A stretch of DNA of 64,000 nucleotides from Alphaproteobacteria bacterium (lineage in GTDB: Bacteria; Pseudomonadota; Alphaproteobacteria; Micropepsales; Micropepsaceae), in assembly GCA_017308375.1 (NCBI GenBank), contig JAFKEW010000056.1, forward strand, positions 1-64,000, written 5' to 3'. The notes under the pieces are model-generated. The model had not been told where the DNA came from, did no database searches, and saw only the letters and a list, made by a program, of their open reading frames with translations. Positions 49,878-58,328 of the stretch are shown here, piece by piece. A program made the translations under genes and the position numbers. The stretch's first letter is position 1. Each line of letters starts with the position of its first letter.

Positions 49878-51080
49878 GCCGCCACCCCGACATCCAGCAA
49901 AGCACGCTCCACCATCGCCCAGACGGCAGTGCGAATGTCATCGTTTGCAATCCCGGAAACCGCGTCTTCCACGAAGGCGCGCATCAGAAGGCCGCGCGCT
50001 TCATCCTCAGGAATGCCGCGAGAGCGGAGGTAGAACAGCGAATCCACATCGAGATCGCCGACCGCCGCGCCATGGGCACACTTCACATCGTCGGCGAAGA
50101 TAATCAGCTCCGGCTTCAGATCGGCCTCACTACGTTCGTCCAGCAGCAGGGCTTTGGCGGTTTGCCGGCTGTCGGTGCCATTGGCACCCTCGCCCACCGT
50201 GATGCGGCCCTGATAGACCGCACGCGAAACCCCGGCGACGATATGTTTGAACAATTGCGTGCTTTCGGTATGGCCCGCATTGTGGTCCATGCGCGTCGTC
50301 ACGTCGGCATGGCGGCCATCGTGCAGGACGTGGACACCGGAAAGGTCCGTCACCGCATCGGCACCTTCCAGCCCCACCTGCAATTCGAGGCGGGAGAGCC
50401 TGGCACCCAGATCGGCATAGTGACCGCAATAGGATGAGCCCGCGCCTTGCGTAACCGCAACCTCCTCCACCTGCACGGCGTCGCGCGCACTTTGCGCAAC
50501 ACGCACATGGGTCAGCGCAGATTTCGCGCCCAGCACAATTTCAAAACCGATATTGGCGAGGCTGGCCGCATGGGCGTGATGCTCAAGCAATGTCAGGCCC
50601 ACCAGAGTTGATATTCAGGCACAGTGGCTTTTCAACCATGACACCGGACTTGATGCGAAGGGCGAGACCGCCCGTCATCAAGGCCAGTGAGGCATCGGCC
50701 ATGCCATTGCGGCTGGTCTTACCGAGATTCTCCGAAACCCAGCCGGGCACCACGCCGTCGGCCAGATTGACCGCTTCCACACCGTGCGGAAGCCCATCAA
50801 GCGCTGCAACAAGGCGGCCGTCGCGAAGATCGAGTGTGCAGCCGGCGAGGCCCGCGAAAATATTCGCAGCCTGCGGTGCTTCAATCGTCGTACCGCTATC
50901 CTGAAGCGCGGTGCGCAGGTCGGAATATTTCCAATCCTCCACCCGGCGGTGGGGCACACCGCTGGCACGAAAGCCGGCCAAGGCGGCCTGCTGCCGCGCA
51001 GCCAGCCAAGGCGTTGCGAGCGGCGCTGCCGCCGAACCCGCAATCACGTCCACCAGCGCATCATGGTTTGCCACACTCAT
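49874..51080 (-). pseudogene. sufD: SufD, Fe-S assembly scaffold subunit, frame broken in the middle
   Basis: The gene reads in two frames. 51080-50583 codes 165 N-terminal residues ending KPLCLNINSGGPDIA then TGA; about 236 C-terminal residues, from GLTLLEHHAH to ERALLDVGVAA, are open in the frame one base later from about 50602 down to 49874. Homologous SufD proteins have roughly 15-20 more residues (an arginine- and valine-rich strand) between these parts, so a short deletion of non-multiple-of-three length at 50585-50605 explains it better than a single-base slip. Both flanking genes are joined by ATGA overlaps. Assembly error is as likely as a real lesion. Confidence 0.88.
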
Positions 51081-51826
51081 GCTGCATCCTTCACGATGTC
51101 GGCATAGCCCTTGGCTTCCAGTTCCTTCGCCAATTCCTTACCGCCTTCGGCAACGATGCGGCCCTTGGCGAGCACATGCACGCGATCCGGCACGATGTAA
51201 TCCAGCAGCCGCTGATAATGGGTGATGACGAGCATGGCCCGATCGGGCGAACGCAGCGTATTCACGCCCTCGGCCACCAGCTTCAGCGCATCGATATCGA
51301 GGCCGGAATCGGTTTCATCCAGCACCGCAAGTGAGGGTTCAAACACCGACATCTGCAGGATTTCGAGGCGCTTCTTCTCACCGCCGGAAAAACCGACATT
51401 GAGCGGGCGGCGCAACATCTCTTCAGAAATATTGAGTGCCTTCGCATGCCCACGCACCAGGCGCAGAACGCTGACGGCATCAAGGTCCGTTTCACCACGG
51501 GCGCGACGCTGGGCATTCAGCGCCGTTTTGAGGAAATTGATCGTGGTGACGCCCGGAATCTCCACCGGATACTGCATGGCAAGATAGATGCCTTTGCTGG
51601 CACGCGCTTCCGGCGGCAGGGCCAGCAAATCCTCGCCCTTGTAGCGAATGCTGCCGGACGTCACGTCATAGCCCGCACGGCCCGACAGCACATAAGACAG
51701 TGTGGATTTGCCGGAGCCGTTCGGCCCCATGATGGCGTGCACCTGGCCCGCCTGCAGGGTCAACGACAGGCCCTTCAGAATTTCCTTGCCATCGACAGTG
51801 GCGTGCAGGTCTTTGATCTCAAGCAT
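51077..51826 (-). CDS. sufC: SufC, Fe-S assembly ATPase
   Basis: ABC-type ATPase of 249 residues that drives the SufBCD scaffold. Walker A is GPNGSGKSTL, the signature is VGFSGGEKKRLEILQM, and Walker B is LAVLDETDSGLDIDALK, whose SufC-typical ETDSGLDID is kept. The ATG at 51826 (MLEIKDLHATVDGKE) lies one base after the sufB stop; the upstream open frame runs inside sufB. Confidence 0.96.
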   Translation of the reverse strand: MLEIKDLHATVDGKEILKGLSLTLQAGQVHAIMGPNGSGKSTLSYVLSGRAGYDVTSGSIRYKGEDLLALPPEARASKGIYLAMQYPVEIPGVTTINFLKTALNAQRRARGETDLDAVSVLRLVRGHAKALNISEEMLRRPLNVGFSGGEKKRLEILQMSVFEPSLAVLDETDSGLDIDALKLVAEGVNTLRSPDRAMLVITHYQRLLDYIVPDRVHVLAKGRIVAEGGKELAKELEAKGYADIVKDAA

Positions 51827-51827
51827 A

Positions 51828-53282
51828 TTAGCCAACACTTCCTTCAAGACTGATGCTGACGAGTTTCTGTGCCTCAACCGCAAATTCCATCGGCAATTGC
51901 TGCAACACGTCCTTGCAGAACCCGTTGACGATCAGGGCCACCGCTTCTTCCGCATTGATGCCGCGGGAGAGGCAATAGAACAGTTGATCGTCGGCAATTT
52001 TCGAGGTCGTCGCCTCATGTTCCACCCGCGCGGTCGGGTTGCGAGTTTCGATATAGGGCACGGTGTGGGCACCGCACTGACCACCGATCAGAAGCGAGTC
52101 ACACTGCGTATAATTGCGGGCATTGACCGCCTTCGCGTGCATGCTGACGAGGCCGCGATAGGTGTTCTGCGCCTTGCCGGCGCTGATACCCTTCGAGATG
52201 ATCCGGCTGCGGGTGTTCTTGCCCATATGGATCATCTTGGTGCCGGTATCGGCCTGCTGAAAATGATTGGCGATGGCGATGGAATAAAACTCGCCCACCG
52301 AATTGTCGCCGCGCAGAATGCAGCTCGGATACTTCCAAGTGATGGCGGAACCGGTCTCCACCTGCGTCCACGAAATCTTGGAATCGCGGCCGCGGCAATC
52401 GCCCCGCTTGGTAACGAAATTGTAGATGCCGCCATTGCCGCTTTCATCGCCCGGATACCAGTTCTGGACGGTGGAGTATTTGATCTCCGCGCGATCGAGC
52501 GCGATCAGTTCGACCACAGCGGCGTGGAGCTGGTTCTCATCGCGCTTGGGTGCGGTGCAGCCTTCGAGGTAGCTGACGTAAGACCCTTCATCGGCGATGA
52601 TCAGGGTGCGTTCGAACTGCCCCGTCTCACCCGCATTGATGCGGAAATAGGTCGAAAGCTCCATCGGGCAGCGCACGCCCTTCGGCACATAAACAAAGGT
52701 GCCGTCGGAGAACACCGCCGAATTCAGCGTGGCGAAGAAATTGTCGGTCACGGGAACAACGGTGCCGAGATATTTCTTCACCAGTTCGGGGTGTTCGCGG
52801 ATCGCTTCCGAAATCGGGCAGAAGATCACACCCGCCTTGGTCAGCGTGTCCTTGAAGGTGGTGGCAACCGAAACGGAATCGAACACCGCATCGACCGCGA
52901 CACCGGCCAACGCCATCTGCTCATGCAGCGGGATGCCAAGCTTGTTGTAGGTTTCGAGAAGCTTCGGATCGACCTCTTCCAGGCTTTGCGGCTTGTCGCT
53001 CATGCTTTTGGGCGCGGCGTAATAATACGCATCCTGATAGTCGATCTTCGGGAAATTCACGCGGGCCCAGTTCGGCTCCTTCATCTCGCGCCAGCGGCGG
53101 AAGGCGCCGAGCCGCCATTGCAGCATCCACTCCGGCTCCCGCTTCTTGGCGGAAATGAAGGCAACCGTATCTTCGTTCAGGCCACGCGGTGCGCGCTCCA
53201 TCTCGATGTCGGTGACGAAGCCATATTTGTACTTCTCACCCAGCGCCTGGACCTGATCTTTCGTCGTCTCAACGGCAGCCAT
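51828..53282 (-). CDS. sufB: SufB, Fe-S cluster scaffold subunit
   Basis: Scaffold of 484 residues on which clusters are built. Conserved blocks include [60 protein letters not shown] and the C-terminal [16 protein letters not shown] [20 protein letters not shown]. The ATG at 53282 follows GGAGGG. Full length and intact, unlike sufD. Confidence 0.96.
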   Translation of the reverse strand: MAAVETTKDQVQALGEKYKYGFVTDIEMERAPRGLNEDTVAFISAKKREPEWMLQWRLGAFRRWREMKEPNWARVNFPKIDYQDAYYYAAPKSMSDKPQSLEEVDPKLLETYNKLGIPLHEQMALAGVAVDAVFDSVSVATTFKDTLTKAGVIFCPISEAIREHPELVKKYLGTVVPVTDNFFATLNSAVFSDGTFVYVPKGVRCPMELSTYFRINAGETGQFERTLIIADEGSYVSYLEGCTAPKRDENQLHAAVVELIALDRAEIKYSTVQNWYPGDESGNGGIYNFVTKRGDCRGRDSKISWTQVETGSAITWKYPSCILRGDNSVGEFYSIAIANHFQQADTGTKMIHMGKNTRSRIISKGISAGKAQNTYRGLVSMHAKAVNARNYTQCDSLLIGGQCGAHTVPYIETRNPTARVEHEATTSKIADDQLFYCLSRGINAEEAVALIVNGFCKDVLQQLPMEFAVEAQKLVSISLEGSVG

Positions 53283-53295
53283 GGTTAACCCTCCA

Positions 53296-54444
53296 TCATG
53301 CCGCAACGCGCGCACGTGCACGCGCGGCAAGCGTTTTAAGCGCGGCGAGGCAGGCATCGATATCCGCCTCATCCGAATTCCAGCCCAGACTGACGCGCAT
53401 GGCGCAGCGCGAAAGCGCCTCGTCCACACCCATCGCATCCAGCACATGCGAACGCGCCACCTTGCCCGATGAACAGGCAGATCCCGAACTGACCATCACG
53501 CCATCGAGATCGAGTGCCATCAGCGCGGTCTCCGCGGTGATGCCCGGCAGCGCGAAACAGGACGTGTTCGCCAATCGCGGCGCAGTACGCCCGAAAATCA
53601 CGCTGTCAGACGCGATTTCCTTCAACCCCGTCTCAAATTTGTCACGCAGCGCGGTCAAGCGTGCGTTATCCACCGCCAATTCCGCGGCAGCACCAAAACC
53701 TGCAATACCAGGGACATTCTGCGTGCCGGAACGGCGGCGCATCTCCTGCCCGCCGCCCAGAAACTGAGCCGCGAACGGCGCACCTTCGCGCAACGCGAGT
53801 GCGCCAACACCTTGAGGCCCACCCAGTTTGTGCGCAGAGAGTGCGATATAGTCCACATGGGGTGAGGAGCGTTCCATTTCAAGCTTCCCCGCCGCCTGAA
53901 CCGCATCCATCAACAGCAGCGCATCGAATTCCCGCGCAACGGCGGAAATTTCGACGATCGGCTGGATGACGCCGGTCTCATTGTTGGCGGCCATCACAGC
54001 CACCAGCGCACGGCCCTTGCCCTGCCGCAGCATGTTACGCAGCGCATCAACATCCACCACGCCATCATGCCTGACCGGAATAGTCTCGACACGCAGGCCA
54101 GCCGCCCGTTCGGCCAATGCGTGCGCATTGGCGCGTACCGCATCGTGTTCGATGGCGGAGATGAAGAGGCGGGTGATCCGCGCCTCAACCTCCAGCGCGC
54201 CATGAACCGCGCCGTTGAGCGCGAGCCAGAGCGATTCCGTTCCACCGCCGGTGAAGATCACGTTGTCCGCCGGAACATGGGCCAGGCGGGCTACCTGTAC
54301 ACGCGCCTTTTCCACCACCGCACGCGAGGCCCGGCCGGCAGCATGAACGGAGGACGGATTGCCCCCCACATCCCACGCGGCCAACATCGCGGCCCGTACC
54401 TCGGGCCGGATCGGCGACGTCGCGTTGTGGTCCAGGTAGTACAT
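53296..54444 (-). CDS. Cysteine desulfurase, NifS/IscS-like (group I)
   Basis: PLP enzyme of 382 residues. It starts [15 protein letters not shown], has the PLP Lys in [16 protein letters not shown] and the catalytic Cys in the mobile loop [15 protein letters not shown]. Shorter than canonical IscS (near 404) and of the NifS type. It lies between iscR and sufB, and supplies sulfur in parallel with sufS. ATG start with poor ribosome site, 44 bases after iscR. Confidence 0.92.
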   Translation of the reverse strand: MYYLDHNATSPIRPEVRAAMLAAWDVGGNPSSVHAAGRASRAVVEKARVQVARLAHVPADNVIFTGGGTESLWLALNGAVHGALEVEARITRLFISAIEHDAVRANAHALAERAAGLRVETIPVRHDGVVDVDALRNMLRQGKGRALVAVMAANNETGVIQPIVEISAVAREFDALLLMDAVQAAGKLEMERSSPHVDYIALSAHKLGGPQGVGALALREGAPFAAQFLGGGQEMRRRSGTQNVPGIAGFGAAAELAVDNARLTALRDKFETGLKEIASDSVIFGRTAPRLANTSCFALPGITAETALMALDLDGVMVSSGSACSSGKVARSHVLDAMGVDEALSRCAMRVSLGWNSDEADIDACLAALKTLAARARARVAA

Positions 54445-54488
54445 TCATACGCCCAAAAAATGCGCTCAAAGCGTGTGCTTAAAGAATG

Positions 54489-54980
54489 TCAGGCGGCTTC
54501 TCGGTTGGCGGCTTCTCGGCCGGTCGCATCAGGTTCCGGCGCCGTACAAGGCTGGGCCCGGCCGAGCACGCGCTTCTCCACCACATCGGCCAGCGAGACC
54601 GAAGAGAGAAAAACGTGGATCTGGCGCCCTAGCTCTTCCCACAAATCATGGGTCATGCAGCGCGTGCCGGTCGTCATGCAGCCCTTGGAGCTGTGGGGAC
54701 GGCAACGGGTGGCGGCCAAAGGCTCATCCACCGCCAGAACAATGTCGGAAATCCGCATGTCCTGCGCCGGACGGCTGAGCCGGTAGCCGCCGCCGGGGCC
54801 GCGCACACTTTTGACCAGACTGCTGCGGCGCAGCTTGGCGAACAATTGCTCCAGATAGGACAGGGAAATTTCCTGCCGCTCCGCGATTTCCACCAGCGGA
54901 ACCGCACGGCCTTCCCGCCCATTGGCGGCAAGGTCGGCCATCGCCATCACGGCATAACGCCCCTTGGTGCTGAGTTTCAT
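54489..54980 (-). CDS. iscR: Rrf2 family Fe-S-sensing repressor (IscR-like)
   Basis: A 163-residue winged-helix regulator. The start is MKLSTKGRYAVMAMADLA, the recognition helix is SLSYLEQLFAKLRRSSLVKS and the wing VRGPGGGYRLSRP. Three cluster-ligand cysteines are in TRCRPHSSKGCMTTGTRC followed by MTHDLW. The first spacing (seven residues) is longer than in E. coli IscR, so cluster binding may differ. ATG at 54980 after GGAGGGAG. First gene of the suf operon, and its promoter holds a matching operator. Confidence 0.93.
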   Translation of the reverse strand: MKLSTKGRYAVMAMADLAANGREGRAVPLVEIAERQEISLSYLEQLFAKLRRSSLVKSVRGPGGGYRLSRPAQDMRISDIVLAVDEPLAATRCRPHSSKGCMTTGTRCMTHDLWEELGRQIHVFLSSVSLADVVEKRVLGRAQPCTAPEPDATGREAANREAA

Positions 54981-55074
54981 GACTGTCTCCCTCCGGATTT
55001 CCTTGCTTGCGGACGCCCGGTTTGGTGTAAGAAGCCGAATGTCACGGCGGGACCTGCCCGTGGGTGACATGTTT

Positions 55075-55103
55075 GATATAAATTTCTTGACTAACCTAGT
55101 CAA
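55075..55103 (-). promoter_or_regulatory. Promoter of the iscR-suf operon
   Basis: Minus-strand TTGACT, a 17-base spacer and TATATC form a strong sigma70-type promoter with a predicted start near 55068, about 88 bases before iscR. The -35 box and most of the spacer lie within the operator described next. Confidence 0.75.
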
Positions 55104-55108
55104 GAAAT
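55082..55108. promoter_or_regulatory. IscR type 1-like operator
   Basis: A perfect palindrome with 12-base arms, ATTTCTTGACTA and TAGTCAAGAAAT, around a 3-base centre. It carries the TTGACTA-N3-TAGTCAA core of IscR type 1 sites and overlaps the -35 and spacer of the iscR promoter, so [2Fe-2S] IscR should repress its own operon. It also stands 144 bases from the divergent hydrolase gene. Confidence 0.8.
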
Positions 55109-55251
55109 GGCGGTTTTGCCAGAATTTATGGAAATCAACTTGTTGGAATATATGAGAATTTTCGGAATTTTGGCGACGCAAAAATCCCGATTAAACCCCT
55201 CTGGAATAGTGACGCCTATTGTCGCGGCGCACACGCGGAGCACCGCTTCCC

Positions 55252-55908
55252 ATGCCTGACATCATTCTTCCGGGGCCAGCCGGCCGAATCGAAGTTCGCT
55301 ATCAGCGGCAAAAGGCGCCGAACGCGCCCATGGCGCTGGTGCTTCATCCGCACCCCCAATTCGGCGGGACGATGAACAACCCGCTGGTCTATGACCTGTT
55401 CCATATGTACCACCGGCTGGGCTGCACCACCGTGCGCTTCAACTTCCGTGGCGTGGGGCGCAGCCAGGGCTCGTTCGATTCAGGTTCCGGCGAGTTGTCG
55501 GATGCCGCCGCCGTGCTGGACTGGATGAACACGCTTTACCCCAACCCGTCCTTCGTCTGGGTTTGCGGGATTTCGTTCGGCGCCTGGATCGGGATGCAGC
55601 TTCTGATGCGGCGGCCGGAGATCACCGGTTTCGTCTCCATCGCCCCGCCAGCCAGCATGTACGATTTCGCCTTCCTCGCCCCCTGCCCCGCGTCCGGAAT
55701 CATGATCCATGGCACCAAGGATCAGGTGGTGCCGGAGGCCGATGTGCTGAAGCTGGTGGAGCGTCTGCGCGCACAGCGCGGCATCAAGATCGACTATCAC
55801 AAGATCGAAGGCGCCAACCATTTCTTCGACAAGCATGAAGCCGATGTGGTGGAAGCGGTCGAGGAATACGTCACCCGCCGGATGAACGACCCCAATCCGG
55901 GGCGTTAA
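55252..55908 (+). CDS. Alpha/beta hydrolase (DLH/YpfH-like)
   Basis: A 218-residue alpha/beta-hydrolase. The nucleophile Ser sits in CGISFGAWIGMQ, preceded by the VLHPHPQFGGTMNNPLVY oxyanion block and TTVRFNFRGVGRSQGSFD; the acidic residue is in HGTKDQVVPEADV and the His in GANHFFDKHEADV. These motifs match the widespread group annotated as dienelactone hydrolase or COG2945 proteins. Substrate unknown. The ATG at 55252 is chosen; the frame upstream is not supported. Its TAA overlaps the anmK stop on the opposite strand. Confidence 0.9.
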   Translation: MPDIILPGPAGRIEVRYQRQKAPNAPMALVLHPHPQFGGTMNNPLVYDLFHMYHRLGCTTVRFNFRGVGRSQGSFDSGSGELSDAAAVLDWMNTLYPNPSFVWVCGISFGAWIGMQLLMRRPEITGFVSIAPPASMYDFAFLAPCPASGIMIHGTKDQVVPEADVLKLVERLRAQRGIKIDYHKIEGANHFFDKHEADVVEAVEEYVTRRMNDPNPGR

Positions 55909-57032
55909 AGGGACGGCTTTGGGGCGCGGTGAAAACGGCCGCCGGTCATCGGCATCGCAACGCCGGTGGTGGATGGCAGGCTGAGCGAGAGGCCGTTCGC
56001 GCTGCGCACCGCGAGGAAAGCAAACGCCTCCGCCTCGATAAAATCGCCGGCCCAGCCGGCGTCTTCCGCCGTCATGACCGGCACGTTCAAACGGCTGCGC
56101 AATTGCGCCATCAACGCGCCGTTGTGACGGCCGCCGCCGCAGATGATCCAGGCATTGGCCGGTTCGGGAAAATGATCGCGCGCGCGCGTCAGCGCCACGG
56201 CGGTAAAGGCCGTCAGCGTGGCGGCGCCATCGGCCGGTGAAAGATGGGCAACTGCTTTCGTGCCGAAATCCATCCGGTCCAGCGATTTGGGCGGAGGGGC
56301 TGCGAAGAAGGGATTGTCCAGCATGGCTGCCAGCGCCGTCACATCGATATGGCCGGTGCGCGCCAAGGCACCATCCTGATCCAGCATCTCACCCGTATGA
56401 GTGCGAACCCAATCGTCAATCGGGGCGTTTCCCGGCCCGGTGTCGAAGGCCAGAACCCGTTCCCCCACAATATCCGCCCCGACATAGGTGATGTTGGCGA
56501 CACCGCCGATATTCGCCACCACCAGCGGCGGTTTCGGCTGCGCCAGCGTCTTGACCAGTGCCGCATGATAGAGCGGCACCAGCGGTGCACCCTGGCCGCC
56601 CGCCTTCACATCGGCGCTGCGAAAATCATTCACCACATCGATGCCGGTGAGGCTTGCCAGCAAGGCGCCATCGCCGATCTGCCAAGTCCAGCGCCGGGCC
56701 GGGCGGTGCAGGATGGTTTGGCCATGAAAGCCGATCAGATCGACATCCGTCTCGCCCGATTTGCGGATCAGTTCGCGCACAGCCTCCGCATGGGCGAGCG
56801 TGATATGCCGCTCCGCATCGCGGATGGCGTAAGGGACGGGGGCACCTTCGGCGACGTTGCGTGCCTCCTCCAGCGCGGCGTGGAGCATGATACGGGTCTG
56901 CACGTCATAGGGCACCGTCAGGGCCGCGCCCCGGCGCACCACAGTTTCCCCATCGGTGACGAGCAGCGCTGCGTCGATACCATCAAGCGAGGTGCCGCTC
57001 ATCAAACCAATGGCTTTAACGGCTTTCGGCAT
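55905..57032 (-). CDS. anmK: Anhydro-N-acetylmuramic acid kinase
   Basis: Recycles cell-wall anhydroMurNAc to MurNAc-6-phosphate. The 375-residue protein has the ATP-binding GLMSGTSLDGIDAALL start, catalytic Asp region IGFHGQTILH to NDFRSADVKAGGQGAPLVPL, a second phosphate motif LVVANIGGVANITYV and FDTGPGNAPIDDWV, and CGGGRHNGALM near the C-terminus. ATG at 57032, divergent from tyrS by about 42 bases. Confidence 0.95.
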   Translation of the reverse strand: MPKAVKAIGLMSGTSLDGIDAALLVTDGETVVRRGAALTVPYDVQTRIMLHAALEEARNVAEGAPVPYAIRDAERHITLAHAEAVRELIRKSGETDVDLIGFHGQTILHRPARRWTWQIGDGALLASLTGIDVVNDFRSADVKAGGQGAPLVPLYHAALVKTLAQPKPPLVVANIGGVANITYVGADIVGERVLAFDTGPGNAPIDDWVRTHTGEMLDQDGALARTGHIDVTALAAMLDNPFFAAPPPKSLDRMDFGTKAVAHLSPADGAATLTAFTAVALTRARDHFPEPANAWIICGGGRHNGALMAQLRSRLNVPVMTAEDAGWAGDFIEAEAFAFLAVRSANGLSLSLPSTTGVAMPMTGGRFHRAPKPSL

Positions 57033-57074
57033 GTGTGCTAAAGACCCTGGCTTCCGCATAACCCTAGCATAATC

Positions 57075-58322
57075 ATGCCCGACACACCGATCTTCAAATC
57101 CGACTTCCTTCGCACCTTTGCCGCGCGCGGGGCCTATTACGATTGCTCGGCGCCGCAGGATCTGGACGAGTTGTTCGCGAAGGAACGCGTGACGGCCTAT
57201 ATCGGCTTCGACTGCACGGCGCCGAGCCTGCATGTCGGCCATGCCATACAGGCGATGACGTTGCGCCGCCTGCAACAGGCAGGCCACAAGCCGATCGTGG
57301 TGATCGGCGGCGGCACGACCAAGGTTGGCGACCCATCCTTCCGCAATGAAGCACGCCCGCTTCTGAGCGACGAACAGATTGAGACCAACAAGGCCGCGAT
57401 CCGCAAGACGTTTGCAAATTTTCTGCACTTCGGGGACGGCCCCAACGACGCCATCATGGTCGACAACGCAGAATGGCTGGACAAGCTGGAATACATCCCG
57501 TTCCTGCGCGAGATCGGGCGGCACTTTTCCATCAACCGGATGCTGACGATGGAGAGTGTGAAGGCGAAGATCGACAACGATCTGCCGTTCAGCTTTCTGG
57601 AATTCAACTACTCCATCATGCAGGCCTACGATTTCGTGGAGTTGTATCGTCGTTACGGCTGCCGCCTGCAATCCAGCGGTTCGGACCAATGGGGCAATGT
57701 CGTCAGCGGTATCGAGCTTGGCAGGCGTGTCGAAGGCGTGCAGTTGTTCGGCCTGACCACGCCGCTGCTAACCACGGCATCCGGCGCGAAGATGGGCAAG
57801 ACGGCAGCAGGTGCGGTGTGGCTGAACCCCGATATGCGCAGCCCGTATGAATATTGGCAGTTCTGGCGCAACACCGAGGATGGCGATGTCGGGCGTTTTC
57901 TGCGCCTGTTCACCGATTTGCCGGAAGATGAGATCGCGCGGCTGGAAGTTCTGAAAGATGCGGAGCTGAACGCCGCCAAAGCCATTCTGGCCACAGAAGC
58001 CACCGCCATCTGCCATGGCCGCAAGGCTGCCGAACAAGCGCGCGAAACCGCCCGGCGCACCTTTGAAGAAGGCGCGATGGCAGAGGGCTTGCCGACCATC
58101 ACGACATCTTTGCCGCAAGGCATTCTGACACTCGCGGTGGCCTGCGGGCTGGCGGCATCCAACTCGGAAGTGCGCAAGCTGATCGCCAACAACGGATTGC
58201 GGATCAACGACGCACCTGTCACCGATCCGAAACTGATCGTCGGGTTGGGCGCGCTGACGAAAGACGGTGTGCTGAAACTTTCCAGCGGAAAGAAAAAGCA
58301 CGTGCTGGTGAAACCAGCCTGA
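57075..58322 (+). CDS. tyrS: Tyrosyl-tRNA synthetase
   Basis: Class I aminoacyl-tRNA synthetase of 415 residues. The HIGH-type motif is HVGH in TAPSLHVGHAIQAM, tyrosine-site residues are in YSIMQAYDFVELYRRYGC and SGSDQWGNVVSGIEL, and the KMSKS-type loop is KMGKT. A C-terminal S4 domain follows (NSEVRKLIANNGLRINDAPV). ATG start; shares a short divergent region with anmK. Confidence 0.96.
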   Translation: MPDTPIFKSDFLRTFAARGAYYDCSAPQDLDELFAKERVTAYIGFDCTAPSLHVGHAIQAMTLRRLQQAGHKPIVVIGGGTTKVGDPSFRNEARPLLSDEQIETNKAAIRKTFANFLHFGDGPNDAIMVDNAEWLDKLEYIPFLREIGRHFSINRMLTMESVKAKIDNDLPFSFLEFNYSIMQAYDFVELYRRYGCRLQSSGSDQWGNVVSGIELGRRVEGVQLFGLTTPLLTTASGAKMGKTAAGAVWLNPDMRSPYEYWQFWRNTEDGDVGRFLRLFTDLPEDEIARLEVLKDAELNAAKAILATEATAICHGRKAAEQARETARRTFEEGAMAEGLPTITTSLPQGILTLAVACGLAASNSEVRKLIANNGLRINDAPVTDPKLIVGLGALTKDGVLKLSSGKKKHVLVKPA

Positions 58323-58328
58323 CGCACA

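Noticed and set aside
50585..50605. Programmed ribosomal frameshift in sufD
   Set aside because: No slippery heptamer or following pseudoknot was seen, and residues expected between the two parts are missing, so frameshifting alone would not give a normal SufD.
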